The notes under the pieces were generated by a model. The model saw only the letters and a program-made list of their open reading frames with translations. It ran no database searches and was not told where the DNA came from. Positions 49,457 through 61,087 of a DNA stretch of 64,000 nucleotides are shown piece after piece; position 1 is the first letter of the stretch; each line of letters begins with the position of its first letter. The stretch comes from Neospora caninum Liverpool. Lineage: Eukaryota > Apicomplexa > Conoidasida > Eucoccidiorida > Sarcocystidae. The position numbers were made by a program, and so were the translations under genes. The stretch covers positions 992,001 to 1,056,000 of the forward strand of contig NC_018389.1 in the NCBI RefSeq assembly GCF_000208865.1, in the 5' to 3' direction.

Positions 49457-52400
49457 TCAGATGGAAGTTGTGATGCGGTCGATCGTCTGCTCCATGAGAT
49501 GGACTAGATCTTCCTGCATTTTCTCTCGATCCTCCTTTTCCCGAGCGATGTCGCGTTGCACCTCGCGAACGACTTCCTCGAACAGAGACAGCAGCGACTG
49601 CAGATGCCGTTCACTGCATGCAAAAAAGGCGCGACAAAAAAGAAAGTGCCGCACCCGTCTCGCTCTCTGCAGAGCACGAACAAACGAACACGTCAACGGA
49701 GAAGAGATAACCAAAAGGATGAAGCGGAACTCAAACACATGCGTGTGCACATCTAAATGTACAGACGTGTAGGACATTACGCATCCGGCCCTACGTCGAC
49801 GTGTAGGTGGAGGGAGACGCCAGGATGTAGAAACACGGAAAAAGATCTACCGAAAAGAATCAACTTACCGAGCGACAGAGAAAACAGACGCGGAGAGACT
49901 CATACGCATGCATATGCATTTAAGCATGCACATTGTTTCATGGAGGAAGAACTGCAGCCACACAGCAAGGGAGCTCGCCAAAACGGAGACACAAGGAAAC
50001 GTACCGCGCTTCTCTCTCCGCAGCGAGTTGTCCATTGAGTCTCTCAACCTCCTCCGTTGCATGCTTGAGGATTCTGAATGGAGACAACACAGAATGCACA
50101 GGCATGTTCAGATCCATTCGTCGCCGTAGTGAAAGCTGCAAGAAAGAGTATGTTTCGGAGCGTTTGGATGAACATTTTGCCCGGAAGAGACTCATGGATA
50201 TACTGAGTGCTCTCGAAACCATGCTAACATAATAAAAACTTGGATCCGGTAAACAAAGACATTCAAGATCTAAACCAGTAGCCCAACTCGTAGTACATAC
50301 TCCCCAGAAAAAGCTTAAAAATAATCCTGTCTCAGAGATTACCACTCCCAGATTCATACAGACTCAAAGAACAACTGTACTTCTGCGTGAACGACAGCTG
50401 CATGCATGAGCATATCTATATCTTTCAACACACGCACATATATGTATATATATATATATATATATATACAGCACGAAGAAATTCCACGGCTAGTTTATTC
50501 TAACTGGGAAAGAAGTCCATGCGTCCCGCATATATATATATATATATGTTAATATACTTCAAAAGAGAATACGGGTTGCGAGAGAGAAAAAAAGTAGATA
50601 TGCGCAAACGGGGATCCGCATGCATGTGGAGACGAAACAGATGTATGCGAGAGTTTACCGCCTCTCCATGTTTTCCCTTTCCCGCACTTCCTCCTGAAGG
50701 CCGTCGCGGAGGCGGGGAATCTCGACCTGCACGCCACACCAGAGAGAGATGAAACCACGCTGATTCGACGCTTTAGGCATGCGTTTCTTGTACAGCTCCA
50801 GCGCGAACGGTCTTCTCCCTTTTCCCTTCTTTCCACTATGTTCTTGGTGTGCGTACTTCACAGTAGTGTCGGAGAGACGCCTCGTGCTCCTCCCGCAGTT
50901 GGCCACTCTGGAGAATCTCCTCTCTGCAGGGAAAAATGAATAAGAACAAGGAAAACTGGCGAATGCAAAAGGGAGACTCACAAGACGAGAGCGACCGAGA
51001 AGACGAGAGATGAGACGCCAGGGACGCGCGAGAAAAACCGGGAGGCGAGAAAGCACCGGACTCGCATCTGCGCCACTGCCGTCCTTCTCTCTCAAGCACA
51101 ATAGTTTTCTCGTCCTTCGCAGGCCGACGCTCACGTGGCAGGAAGACGCGGCCCGAGCAGCTGTCTTGGAAAGAAAATCAAACGAATGCCACCGTCAAGG
51201 ACCGCAAAGACCAAAAAAGCGTCGATGCACTACCATTTTCAGCTACAGCAGGAACAAACTTTAGCCTCGACCTAAAAGCAGAAACTGCAAAGTGTCGGGT
51301 AGGTTACGACCCGCACGACGGCTGTCGCGCGACTTGGCCACTGCCTTAGAGACCACACCTCAGCGCCTTTGTTTTCTCTGTGAAGGCATTCATCAAAGAA
51401 GTCTCAACTTCTCGTAGGGCCTCCTGCTCCGTCTGCAGCATTCGCGTCAGTCTGAGCGTAGCCAGCGCAGAAAAAGGGACAAGGGAGCGCCGCAATACCG
51501 GAAAGAGAAGGAAGCAGCCAGTAAAGGAAGAGAAAAAATCCGCGATGTAAGGAAACAGAGACGGAGTACAACACGGCGACTTTGATGGCAGAACAGAAGA
51601 GAAACAGTGGCCGGGTCTATGGCGAATGGCGTCTCGGCGGGAACCGCGCAGACGAGAAACATCAAGGAAGAGGGGACAGCGCGTCGAATGACCCCACGAG
51701 CAGCCACGTGTGATCACGAAGGACGCGGATGCCGCACTGGGATTTCAGGAGACAGCGGCACGAACAGCGCTGGGAAAAGCTTCTTCCTGCCTCCAGTCCC
51801 ACCTGTGTTTTTGTCTACCTTCTCTCCATCTCCTGAGCCTGCTGCTCACGCCGAGCCAAGTCGGTCTCAAGTTCGTCCTGGCGCTCTCGCAGGCCTGCCT
51901 CGATTTTTCTCAGCTCCTCTCGGAAGACGGACTGCGCTTCATTGCCCGCGGCGCTGACGTCGGCAACGTCCTCTTCCACGTGTTGCAGTTTCTCGATGAG
52001 ATGCTGGCAAAAGAGGGAAAGAAAAGCAAACAGGCCTGGACCGGAGAATGGAAACTGAGAAAGAGATCGGAAAGAGAGACAACGCGACGCAACAGAGGCC
52101 GCGAGACTAGAGCGAGAAAGGAACGGAGAAAAAGAACGGGAAAACGGCGAATCAGAGAAAGAGCGAAGCGGAAGCAGAGAAAACGGAAGAAGTATGGGCA
52201 AGGCGCCGACGAAGACAGCTGGTCCGAACAGTGGAGAGACGAGACTCCATGGGGTTCCTCGCTTCTCGGTGGCGTCCCTACCTGGTAGCGCTGCTGTCTC
52301 TGTTTTTCCAGTCCTGCGTGAAGACCAGAGAGTCTTTGCTCCAGTCGATGGAGTCGATCCTGAGGAGCAAGGATTTGGAAAGAACGATACGGCAAGAAAT

Positions 52401-52861
52401 GGAACGGATCCCACCGCACAAAAAGAAGACACCATCTGTTGCTCGAGACCAAACGCAGGGTTGTCTCTGTTTTTCATCGTGTCGTACGGAGAGAAAAGAG
52501 GAAAAGCACAAGAAAAAGGAGAAGGGAAAGCGAGCAAACCCTATCGCAGCGGAGAGACGGGGCGGCGTCTCTCTCGTGTCTCCGTCTGACTCCTTCATCG
52601 GCCTTCCTCGTTCTAACCACTCACTGATTTGCCGCTGAGGCTCGTGGTTCTCGTCGGGAGGGCCCTCGCGCCGTCACTCCGAGAAGGAAGAGAAGAAACG
52701 GAGGCAGAAGTCTGAGCAGACCCGAGACTGGAAAAATGAGACGGTCGATCTCCGAGAGCACTCGCGGCGCTGCTGCTTGCAGAACCATGGCCCAAAGTCG
52801 CCGAATGCCCCCTGGAGGGCCCTAGAGAGGCGAGTCGACTGCTCTCCATTTCGTTCCTCAT
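49457..52861 (-). CDS. SF-assemblin / beta-giardin-like coiled-coil protein
   Basis: Structural protein of striated fibres linked to basal bodies and centrosomes; in apicomplexans this family forms the fibre tethering the centrosome to budding daughters. Eight exons join in phase: 52861-52625, 52359-52282, 52003-51819, 51451-51359, 50923-50857, 50726-50659, 50073-50005 and 49613-49457, giving about 317 residues, or 313 from the second Met at 52849. The N-terminal 75-80 residues are Ser/Ala-rich and non-helical. They are followed by DRLHRLEQRLSGLHAGLEKQ, which resembles the SF-assemblin start of the rod domain. The rest is almost unbroken heptad-rich, Glu/Arg/Gln/Leu coiled coil (EELRKIEAGLRERQDELETD, EEVVREVQRDIAREKED) to the end TIDRITTSI. 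No transmembrane segment or signal is seen. Which SF-assemblin paralogue it is cannot be told, and a generic coiled-coil protein remains possible. Confidence 0.75.
50440..50548. repeat. (TA)n microsatellites, intronic
   Basis: TA runs at about 50446-50468 and 50530-50547 in the intron 50074-50658 of the SF-assemblin-like gene. Confidence 0.85.
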
Positions 52862-53087
52862 GGGGAACGAGTCGCGCGCGGCGCGAGAGTCTCAGGCGGG
52901 GCTGCTGCAGGGCAAAAAACGACGGAGGCGGACAGCGCGACGAAACAGGAAACGTTGCAGGGCGGTGGGAAGAGGCAGGCCAAGAAGACAGCAAGCATCA
53001 GAAAAGGAAAAGCAGACTCGAGTTGGTGAAGCATGACTCAGTTCAGAAGGCAAAGCTTTCCAAGCCGGGAATCAGAGGCTGAGATCT

Positions 53088-53220
53088 CATAATCTAATAG
53101 GAAATGTTAAAAAAATGTTTATCATTTAAATAATCTTTTAAATTTAAATTTAATTAATAAGTTGATTTCGGAATGACAGGATTTGAACCTATGACTTTCT
53201 ATTCCCAAAATAGAAGCGCT
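53088..53220 (-). other. AT-rich plastid-derived insertion (putative NUPT)
   Basis: About 130 bp of strongly AT-rich sequence (for example TTTTAAATTTAAATTTAATT) embedded in GC-rich nuclear DNA upstream of the SF-assemblin gene. It adjoins a truncated plastid-type tRNA-Pro on the minus strand, so the AT-rich part would be the tRNA's 3' flank. Composition changes abruptly at both ends (near 53088 and at 53220). Apicomplexan apicoplast genomes are extremely AT-rich and encode tRNA-Pro(UGG); a mitochondrial source is less likely because these mitochondrial genomes lack tRNA genes. Confidence 0.7.
53168..53220 (-). pseudogene. tRNA-Pro(UGG) fragment, 3' portion, plastid type
   Basis: Read on the minus strand from 53220 to 53168. 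The anticodon arm is TCTAT / loop TTTGGGA / ATAGA with anticodon TGG. A short variable region follows, then the T arm ATAGG-TTCAAAT-CCTGT and the 3' acceptor strand CATTCCG plus discriminator A. The 5' acceptor strand and most of the D arm are missing; the sequence breaks at AGCGC. No CCA is encoded. It cannot fold into a complete tRNA, so it is a relic. Confidence 0.75.
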
Positions 53221-54793
53221 GAGGCACACCTGCGCGGAGGATCTCCGAGGGAAGAGAGACAATCCGGCACAGTAGACGAGGGAATGGCCGGTCCAAAAAA
53301 CAAGAGGAACGAGAAGAACGTGGACGATCAGGAAAGAGTCGCGACAATGCATGGCCACGGCCAGAGGGAGAGAGGCCGACAGAAGGGAGAAGAGAGAGAG
53401 GAAGACAAGCAGACAGGAGAGAGGCTGTCAGAGGCTGAGGAAGCGACGGTAGAGCGGCGCGAGGAGACGCAGCAGAGAACGAGTTGATCCTGGGAGGAGA
53501 GAGGGCCCATTCTTCGCCTCTACTCCGTGGCAAAGGCAGGGTACGAAGGAGCTCGTCTGTCACGGAGGAAAGGCAGAGTGACGGAACGCCGAGATGTGCA
53601 TTGTCTGTAGAAACCGCTCAAAGGTGGTGTCAAAGGCCGAGCGAGCGCATGAAAAGTAAAGACAGTTTCCGGGATGGCAGAGCGGAGGAAGGGCGGCAGC
53701 AGAGGCCCTCCATAAGCAGGGAGGAACTCGCGATGGGGCTCACACAGATGAGGGGGTATTTTCCACGGTGTCGGGGGAGAGACTATTGGGCTACCCCGAA
53801 AGTCCGGTCAAGAAGAAGCAGGGACGGCAAACAGTAGAGGAAAGGTAAGGGGTGACGATGGACCTTTTCACCTACGCGGAAACGGAACGGCAAGTGCTGG
53901 CAAGAGGAACGACGAGAGGGTTCTCTCCGCACCTGCCGCCGAATGTGTGCATGTCTGCTGCTAATCCATGTCCAGTGCGGAACCAACCGGTTCTCGGGGA
54001 GACATTGTTTTCGGATTCACCACGCGAAAATACTGTTTTTTAACCACACACTCTGAAGAGGTCACCTTCAAACGCCGTCGCTATGTGTCTTGTGAAACTG
54101 CGCTGCAGACAAAAACTCCACACAGACTTCACCAGAGAAAAGCCGTCCCGTCCGCGTGCGAGAGAAGAGGGACACCGTCCACGCTGTGGTCGGGTGAACC
54201 GAGAAGGCTCCCTTTAAAAAATGCGTTATGCATGTGTCTTGACTCAAGACGGCCTCCAACATGCCTGAAATGCACAGGAAAACGCGTTCGCTGGGGCAAC
54301 TCTGGAACTCTATCGGACCGAATGTTGCGGGCTGCAGTGTGCTGAAGTTGGCGTCGCCGCATGAAGCGAGGCGGCAGCTCGCTCCGCCGCTCGCACAGCG
54401 CCGCTCCAGCGGCACGGCTCAGAAAGCCCCCGCAAGTAGACAGGCCGCACCTTTGCAGCTCCATCTGCACACACGGCTCAACGTCAGACCGACGCATCCG
54501 AAAGTGTCGTTTTCTGTAGCGTGGCGGAGACAAGAGCCTGGAAATTAGCAGTGTGTGTCGTGTGTATTGCGAGGGTCATCGGAGTTTCGCGCTCATTGAC
54601 CTGTACACGTGCCCAGACAGCTGAAGTTCACATAATTCGGCAGTCTATCCGTGACGCTGGTCTCAATTCAGTTTGGTGAGAACGGGGAACACTGGCTGGC
54701 GACGGTCCAGTGGCTCACTGTATCTGCTGTCCGCCTGCTAAAACCGCGATACGTTGACAATTCTTCGGTTCGGTCTCATCATCTGCTTGAAAG
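53221..54793. promoter_or_regulatory. Divergent intergenic region, SF-assemblin / aldolase homologue
   Basis: Lies between the start of the SF-assemblin-like gene (-) and the aldolase-like gene (+). The left part (53230-53500) is purine-rich on the + strand. The right part contains nothing recognisable as coding. It should hold both promoters; no defined element is assigned. Confidence 0.5.
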
Positions 54794-56015
54794 ATGGCGA
54801 CAAACAAAATTTACAAGCAGTTCACGTCTCGTACGCTCCTCAATTTCTTTGAAGTATCAGCCCTCGCAGACAGCGAAACCAACGAGTCAATCGCTTCAGT
54901 TTGTAAGGCAGCCGCGAAAGACCCAGCGATTGTTGGCATCTGCGTGCGGCCCTCCTTTGTCAAGTTTATCAAGCAGCAGGTGGTCAAGTCGGCCCCAGAG
55001 GTGGCAAACATCAAAGTATGCGCTGCTGTCAACTTTCCCGATGGGACCGGTACTCCTGACACCGTCTCGGTAGAGGCGGTTGCAGCACTGAAAGATGGGG
55101 CCGACGAGATCGAATGTCTTATAGATTGGAGGCAAATGAACGAGGACGTCGCTGACGGAGAGTCTCGTGTTCGGCTCCTCGTTAGTGAAGTGAAAAAGGT
55201 AAATGCGATTTGCACTGCTGCTCCGTGGTATGGTGGTCGGTAGCGTTTACAGTTACTCGTAGTCACGTTTGTTTCCCGTCCAGTCTGTACTAGTGTGAGC
55301 CTCCGGTTGAAACGAATATGTAGGTCTGCCCATCAGCACTAGGTTGTTGGAAGAAGAGGCTTGGCCGTACTACCGTAAGAACACAATATACAGTCCCAGT
55401 AGTATAAAAGAGTCGAGTATTACCCATACATACCGCGCCCCCCGCCCCCGTCAGTAGCGATCACCGCGCTGGCCTAAGTTCCTCTTCGGTCTGGCGGGTT
55501 CCACATGCACGCGCGTTTCTTTCTGCAAAATTTGTCCTCTGTTGTAGGTCGTTGCTCCTAAGACGCTTAAAGCAGTTCTAGGAGCTGGAGAACTCCAGGG
55601 AGGCGACATTATCAGCAGGGCAGCGGTCGCTGCGCTCGAAGGTGGAGCGGACTTCCTCCAAACATCATCGGGCTTGGGAGCCACACACGCGACCATGTTC
55701 ATGGTTCACTTAATCTCCATAGCGCTGCGCGACTACATGGTCCGTGAAAGGGAAAGAGTCAACGTCGAGCGCGGCATGCGAGAAGGCGCCGCTGAAGGCG
55801 CTGCCGTGAGGCGTGTGGGAATCATGATTGAGGTTGGTGATGTGCACACGGCGGAAACAGCCGATTTCCTGATGCAGATGATTTTCGAGAATGGCCCTGG
55901 GTCTATCATTCGAGAAAGATTCCGAGTGGGAGGAAGCTTTAACCTGCTGAAAGAACTGAGAGAATGCTATGAGTCTTGGGACTCAGTAGGAGTCTCTCCG
56001 GACACCGCCCCGTGA
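54794..56015 (+). CDS. Deoxyribose-phosphate aldolase family protein (DERA/DeoC), catalytic residues replaced
   Basis: Two exons, 54794-55198 and 55548-56015, joined in phase 0, give about 290 residues, slightly longer than bacterial DeoC (about 260). The family reversibly cleaves 2-deoxyribose-5-phosphate to glyceraldehyde-3-phosphate and acetaldehyde through a Schiff-base lysine in a TIM barrel. The fold is clear: VGICVRPSFVKFIKQQ, IKVCAAVNFPDGTGTPDT, GADEIECLIDW, KAVLGAGELQ, GGADFLQTSSG, and an Ile/Glu-rich strand before HTAETADFL. The Schiff-base motif, normally ADFIKTSTG, reads ADFLQTSSG, with Gln at about residue 173. The second lysine, expected in VG(F/V)KPAGG, is replaced in VGIMIEVGD. 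The catalytic Asp of ADEVD reads ADEIE. It is therefore probably catalytically dead or altered. No signal or transit peptide is seen, so a cytosolic location is expected. The C-terminus adds about 25 residues beyond the barrel. Confidence 0.9.
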
Positions 56016-56552
56016 CCTCGAGTGTGCAACTGCGGAAGCTGATGAAGAAGACACGCCTGCAGAAAATCGCCATAGTTGGTGCTTCCGTTTTTTCCAAAAA
56101 GTTCGTAAAGACAACGGTGAACCAAGTACAAGCAGCGTGTGCTCGAATTACAGCTGCGGCACCCGATCGTGCTTGAGAGTACTGTGGGTGTACCCCATAT
56201 AATGACACTGTGACTGTGTTGCACCGCGTAGCGTCATCGCGTCTACCAAACTCACGGATGGTTTTTTCTAAAACTTAAAGCACCTTGCAGAGCAAGCCAG
56301 TCGTAATTGGTGTACTCCTGCCAAGCAGGGCGGCGCGACCCCTGACATCACGTTTTGCGTTTGCCCCGGAAAAATTTTGAGGCAAAGCGTCACAGAAGAC
56401 TTTCCAGAAAGGATAAATGAATTGCCAGCATCAACGTGCCACCATCTCAGGAACCGTACTTAGTCGGGTACGTTTGTGTAATCCTGTTCTTACACCCGAT
56501 TCACTGTGTAGGAATGTTTATAGGTACCTATAAGCTGGGCGTAGCTGACTGA
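56016..56552. other. Convergent intergenic region
   Basis: Short spacer between the aldolase-like gene (+) and the next gene (-), presumably 3' UTRs. Nothing recognisable is seen. Confidence 0.5.
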
Positions 56553-58617
56553 CTAGCGACTTCGGTTGTTTTCTGTTATTAATGTGGACAGTGAGTTCTT
56601 GTCTGAAAGGCAGCGGTGACATAGTGACATCCTTACCGTTCTCTTCAAGAGCTTCTTGGACTGGGCAAACTGCACTCGTTTCGCGACCTTTAGGATTTTG
56701 CGGGGTGGCGATGTTCCGGCAGCAAACAGGCGCTCCCGGTCACATTCCGCAGCCGACCCGGCGGGCAAATTGCGGGCCTCATCACCAGTAGAAGCATCTG
56801 ACTGCTGTACTGGTTCAATGCATTCATCGCCTCGTAGTTTCGGAGACGCAGCGTGCAGGGATTGGTGTTCTACGCGCGAGTCACAAAACATCACTGGTCT
56901 TGAAGCTCCGACGTGACCAGGGGGACTTTCAGTCATCTGTCTTGCATCAGAAGCATCCGTGTCCGTGGGACGAAAGACCTCTGTTGTACCGGTTATGGCT
57001 AAGTACATTCCTAGTGAAGAAGGGAAATGCTTTGCAGCGACACCGACTGTGGTGCGTGAGTGACGTACGGTTGTTAGCGCTGTCGATTGAACGATAATTT
57101 GTTTGGTGGCCAGCACTGTATGTTGCGGGGGGGGGCAAAACTCTCCGTATCCGTTTTCTGCCTGAAGCAGATACAGAGATTTTTTTGAAACTAGCGGCAT
57201 CCGACGCAGTTCTGTCGCCCTCCGAGAACTTGAAACTATTAAGTTGTTCTATAACATTAACCGAAGAGGCATCGCAGTCGGATCGATCCCGCGGGATGAG
57301 ACAGTTTTCCGGTGGTCGGACTGGAAGAACAATGGGAGCTCGCCGGCGATGTTCCAACTTCATGTTAAGCTTATCGAGGGCGTCCACTTGACTTTGATTT
57401 TCTAGATCACATATTTCTCCGTCTCGCTCCCACGTGATCTTCCCTGTCCCCGTTACTTCTGACTCTGGCGTCGGCTTTATGGTTCGGAGTAAATCTCTCG
57501 CGTGCTGTAGACAGGCCGCAGATACACGAAGCGACTGGCGAACGGAAAGAAGCTTGAGTGAAGCATCTTCAATCACTTGCAGGTCGGCACACGTCTTGAA
57601 AACTTTCGTTGCAATGATCCGCCGGACGTCGTTGGTAACATGAGGCCTGAAAACGTCAGCCATCCAGTATAGAGGAACACAGTGGTCACCTTTCTCGATT
57701 CTCACAGCTCGATCAGTTTTGACCGCCAACAGCAGCCTATTGCAGCATTAAGCCGATGTGGTAATACATGGACGCTGTCAAGGCGCTAACCAACAGGGTA
57801 GTGAAGTGTCAGGTAGCCAAACGAGACTGAAAGGTGTTGCCATGGCATCTGCTGTTCCCATCAGTGATTGTGTTCATTACCCTTAACGATGGTTTTGGTT
57901 GCCTCGGAAGGAAGTTTGTATCCGTGCTGGAAGAACCTAGGTGTGTGGGTGACCCGTTGTAGCCGAGATCAAGACCTTTTACGCACTTACCAGAAAGAAT
58001 TAAAATCTTCCTGAGTTTTCAAAGGATCTGTCCTCTCAGGTGACGCAACGAATCCCCTCATAGTTGCAGGTGCAGAGAGCCTTGGTAGACAAAAGACCGT
58101 GTCGCCCACACCTACACTATCGTTGACGTCGCGGAGTCGAAGAACTCTCGCAGCGAATGGAAATGCTTTGATTGAAAAGGAAAGTGTCTGCCGCGCATCT
58201 TGGCAGGGAGAGTCAGATGCTATCTCCACTTCCAGCGAAACGCCGGGCACATTCACGTGAAAACGATCTCTCTTTTCCTGTCCCTTCATGCATCGTGCAT
58301 CAATGAGGCTCTCCATATTCTCTCCGGTGTGTATCCATGAGCCTGTTTCAAGAAGTCTGCATGTGATGCAGAACCAAAGCAGATTCCGCATGGCGACGTT
58401 GTCCATGGCACTTTCTAGTCGAACATGAGATGCCTTCGCAGACAAGGTGGCACGCTCGGATTATTAGCACCGCTGCGTCTAACCTACTGCCTTTGTGAAG
58501 TCGACGGAGAATGACTTCTTTATTGTTGTCACCACCTTTTCTGCCAAAGAGGTGGACTCGCGGCTCTTAACGTAAGCCATCAAAATTGTGTTTGCATCTA
58601 CAGGGCAAGCCATGATC
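56553..58617 (-). CDS. Uncharacterised protein, resembles C18orf63/DUF4708 family (partial model)
   Basis: Exons seen with matching phases: 58617-58536, 58433-57991 and 57736 down to at least about 57000. A further exon may end at the stop at 56553, and 5' exons lie to the right. Candidate landmarks, compared with the human family member from memory, are: MACPVDANTILMAYVKS, like MAIPFYKTGKLNAYVEK; VNVPGVSLEVEIASDS before FSIKAFPFAARVLRL; and TVFCLPRLSAPATM before DPLKTQEDFNSFW, like the family's CYVLP...GDFQRHW segment. A block around CVPLYWMADVFRP, ending in DLQVIEDASLKLL, follows. Function of the family is unknown. The C-terminal part is Ser/Arg-rich and low complexity. A probable missing exon precedes 58617, because the candidate exon 59669-59545 does not join in phase. 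Homology is tentative. Confidence 0.5.
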
Positions 58618-61087
58618 CTGGATTCCCCCAGGAGCTACACAGGCCAACGGGTAACGAATCTCTTTTGTATGCGGTGCAAGCGTGAGCTTACAACCATTAG
58701 CCGAGCAACCTGCGTAGAATCTCGAAGCACTGCAAGGCACTCGGTGGCGTGTCTGCAGATCCCTGGCTGTGCACAAGTTGTGGAGTGGAGAACCGAGAGT
58801 AGCAGACCTTTCATGGAAACGAATCTTCAAGTATCGGTGAACCAGTGTTCCTCCAAATGATATTTCATAGAGTGCTTCGAAAGCCTCCGTTTGGGGTGCG
58901 GACGAGATGCAACGTGGTTCTAAATTTTCGGCTGCCGCTCCCCCAGCACAGCCTATCAGTCATGCATTCCTCTACAGACGTTTGCGTCGTGCAAATAACC
59001 GGTCCCTACTTTCCAGAACATCTCTTCCAGCATGATGAGTTATTGAGGCTTTTTGATGCAGACATTGAGAAGAGCCGCCAGACTGCGATACTGCTCGCTT
59101 TGCTGAAAATGGAGGGGCAAAAGACCCGCGAGCGCCACCCTTCCCGTATGACTCCATTTCCTGTGTGTCGCGCCGTTGTTTCGTGGAGTTCTCTGAAACG
59201 CAGGATAGTGGGTGACGTGAATGCGCACGTTTTTGGCCAGACTGAGCACGAAAACGTCCTGCTGGAAAAAAACAGTATAGCTTTCATGCCATTAAAACAA
59301 TCAACCGCTTTGGACTAGGACCATGCGCATTGCACGCTGTGCTTCGCCAACGCGGTGTACGGACACTAGGGTCAAAACGGAGCATGCTCGGGTCTTTGAT
59401 CCAGCTGACAGTAGTAATCGCCACGGTCGCTCCGGTTGTCAGAGTACCTGAACCGGGAGGCGTGTCCTCGAACCATGAGTGCCAGCTTATTGCCTAACGG
59501 GGACCGTAGTTTACTGGGTAAAAGACCATTTTTGAACCCCTCACTTGCTGCTTTTGAAGTGCCTTCCGTAGCTGCCTAAAGCTGAAAATAGGAGTGACAA
59601 CCCCCAAGGCTTCCCGAAGAAAGCGCAACCTGCCCCTTAAATCAGTCGTTATCGTCGTGGTACATTTTGCTGCAGGCCGTGGCAACCGCGAGAAAAGAAG
59701 AGGCAGATAACTCTATCGCATCCATGCGGGCACTATTTCGTGTCAATGACGTTGAAAAAGAGCAGGTTGTAGCAGCCGAACGGAAGGTTGGTTAGCCTTG
59801 CCGAGCTAGATGGGAATCCTCTCTTCGTGAAAATAGCATTCATGATGTGCGTCTGTAAGATGAGGAGAGTTACAAAGCAACTTGCACGACCCCGACAGTA
59901 AGTGCACCTGCAGTGCCTCGCGACTCACGAGCGATCCACCGGAATTGTCACCAGGCAATGGGATAATCTTGGTACTACGTAATTTCCAATCGATGCACCC
60001 CTGTCCCGCAACCATGCGAGTGCATGGTGGAAGTATGTGTCTGAAGCATGAATTCATCACTTCTTGAAGCCGATGGACAGCTTTCTAAACTGGGAAGCAT
60101 GATGTAGTTTAATTAGCTCCAAGCTCTCACAATGCAGAAAAACCACATGAGCTATGAATAAGTCATGTGGTTCGTATACGAAATACAACGATTCGACCGC
60201 TTGAAAGACAAGCCATAATGAGCACGAACAGACACTTTCTTGAAAAAGGAACCGTGGAACCTTTGGCGCGAGTGCCTGTACATGGGCTCCTGGGTACAAA
60301 TTTCGACCGGCTCACAGTAGTAAGGAGCTGATGCTCAGTGACGCGGGAAGAGAGCAAGGGTAACATTGAAAATTGAGACAATTACCCCGTTTAGAACTTA
60401 ACATACTCGTCATTTTTCCTGCAGCAATTCGGCGACCGAACGTCCCGTGAATCTATTGCCCCTAATTCATCTGTACAAATGGTATATCTAGTTGTGACAA
60501 TTGGGTCAAACGCTCACTAATTACACGGAGTTTGTTTTGAACCGCGGCCTTTACATTCCCAGTAGCAACACAGCAACCACGACTTTTGTGACAACTGCGG
60601 CAGCCTCCCGAGTAGCTTTGGCGACGGAGCAGCATTGTCATAATCATCTTTTGCTTGACCCTCTCAGACGCTTCGGATCGATCTGTTCACAGGCGGGAAC
60701 GTGAATGTGTCGGGCGGCTTGTAAGCCTTCCACGACCAGATCTGACACATGACACCAGACAACCTCTCCTTCGTATACACTGGACCGCAGTTCAGCCCTG
60801 CGGCGTCTGCGAATGCAATGAGGGCAAACCTATCAGTTCATCGCACCCGACAGAATTTGAGTGTCAGTGGAACGTAATCCCTATGAAGTGCGATTAGCAA
60901 GTATACAGAGCCATCACTTTATCAGACAATCTCACTGTCCCAGGCAGCATCATCTTTCACTTTTAAGTTTTTCTCATGCGTTCGGATACATACAGAGCTA
61001 TTATAATTTCGCAACACCACCATAGACTTCGCCACACGACGGGTACGTGGCTTCCCTTATCTATCACTCTGATGTTCTTTTTCTCAC
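58618..61087. other. Region of unresolved exons between two minus-strand genes
   Basis: Must contain the 5' exons and promoter of the C18orf63-like gene and the last exon and 3' UTR of the GalNAc-transferase. A splice-flanked minus-strand candidate exon lies at 59669-59545 (LRGRLRFLREALGVVTPIF). A 157-codon open frame on the + strand (58845-59318) has no recognised homology. A 10-bp inverted repeat lies at 60141-60172. I cannot place exon boundaries with confidence. Confidence 0.4.
60141..60172. repeat. Perfect 10-bp inverted repeat, 12-base loop
   Basis: AACCACATGA, a 12-base spacer, then TCATGTGGTT. Intergenic or intronic; it could be a hairpin or a bipartite binding site. No function is assigned. 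Confidence 0.75.

Noticed and set aside
58845..59318. 157-codon + strand open frame
   Set aside because: No homology recognised; it lies opposite a region expected to hold minus-strand exons and introns. Kept only as unresolved.
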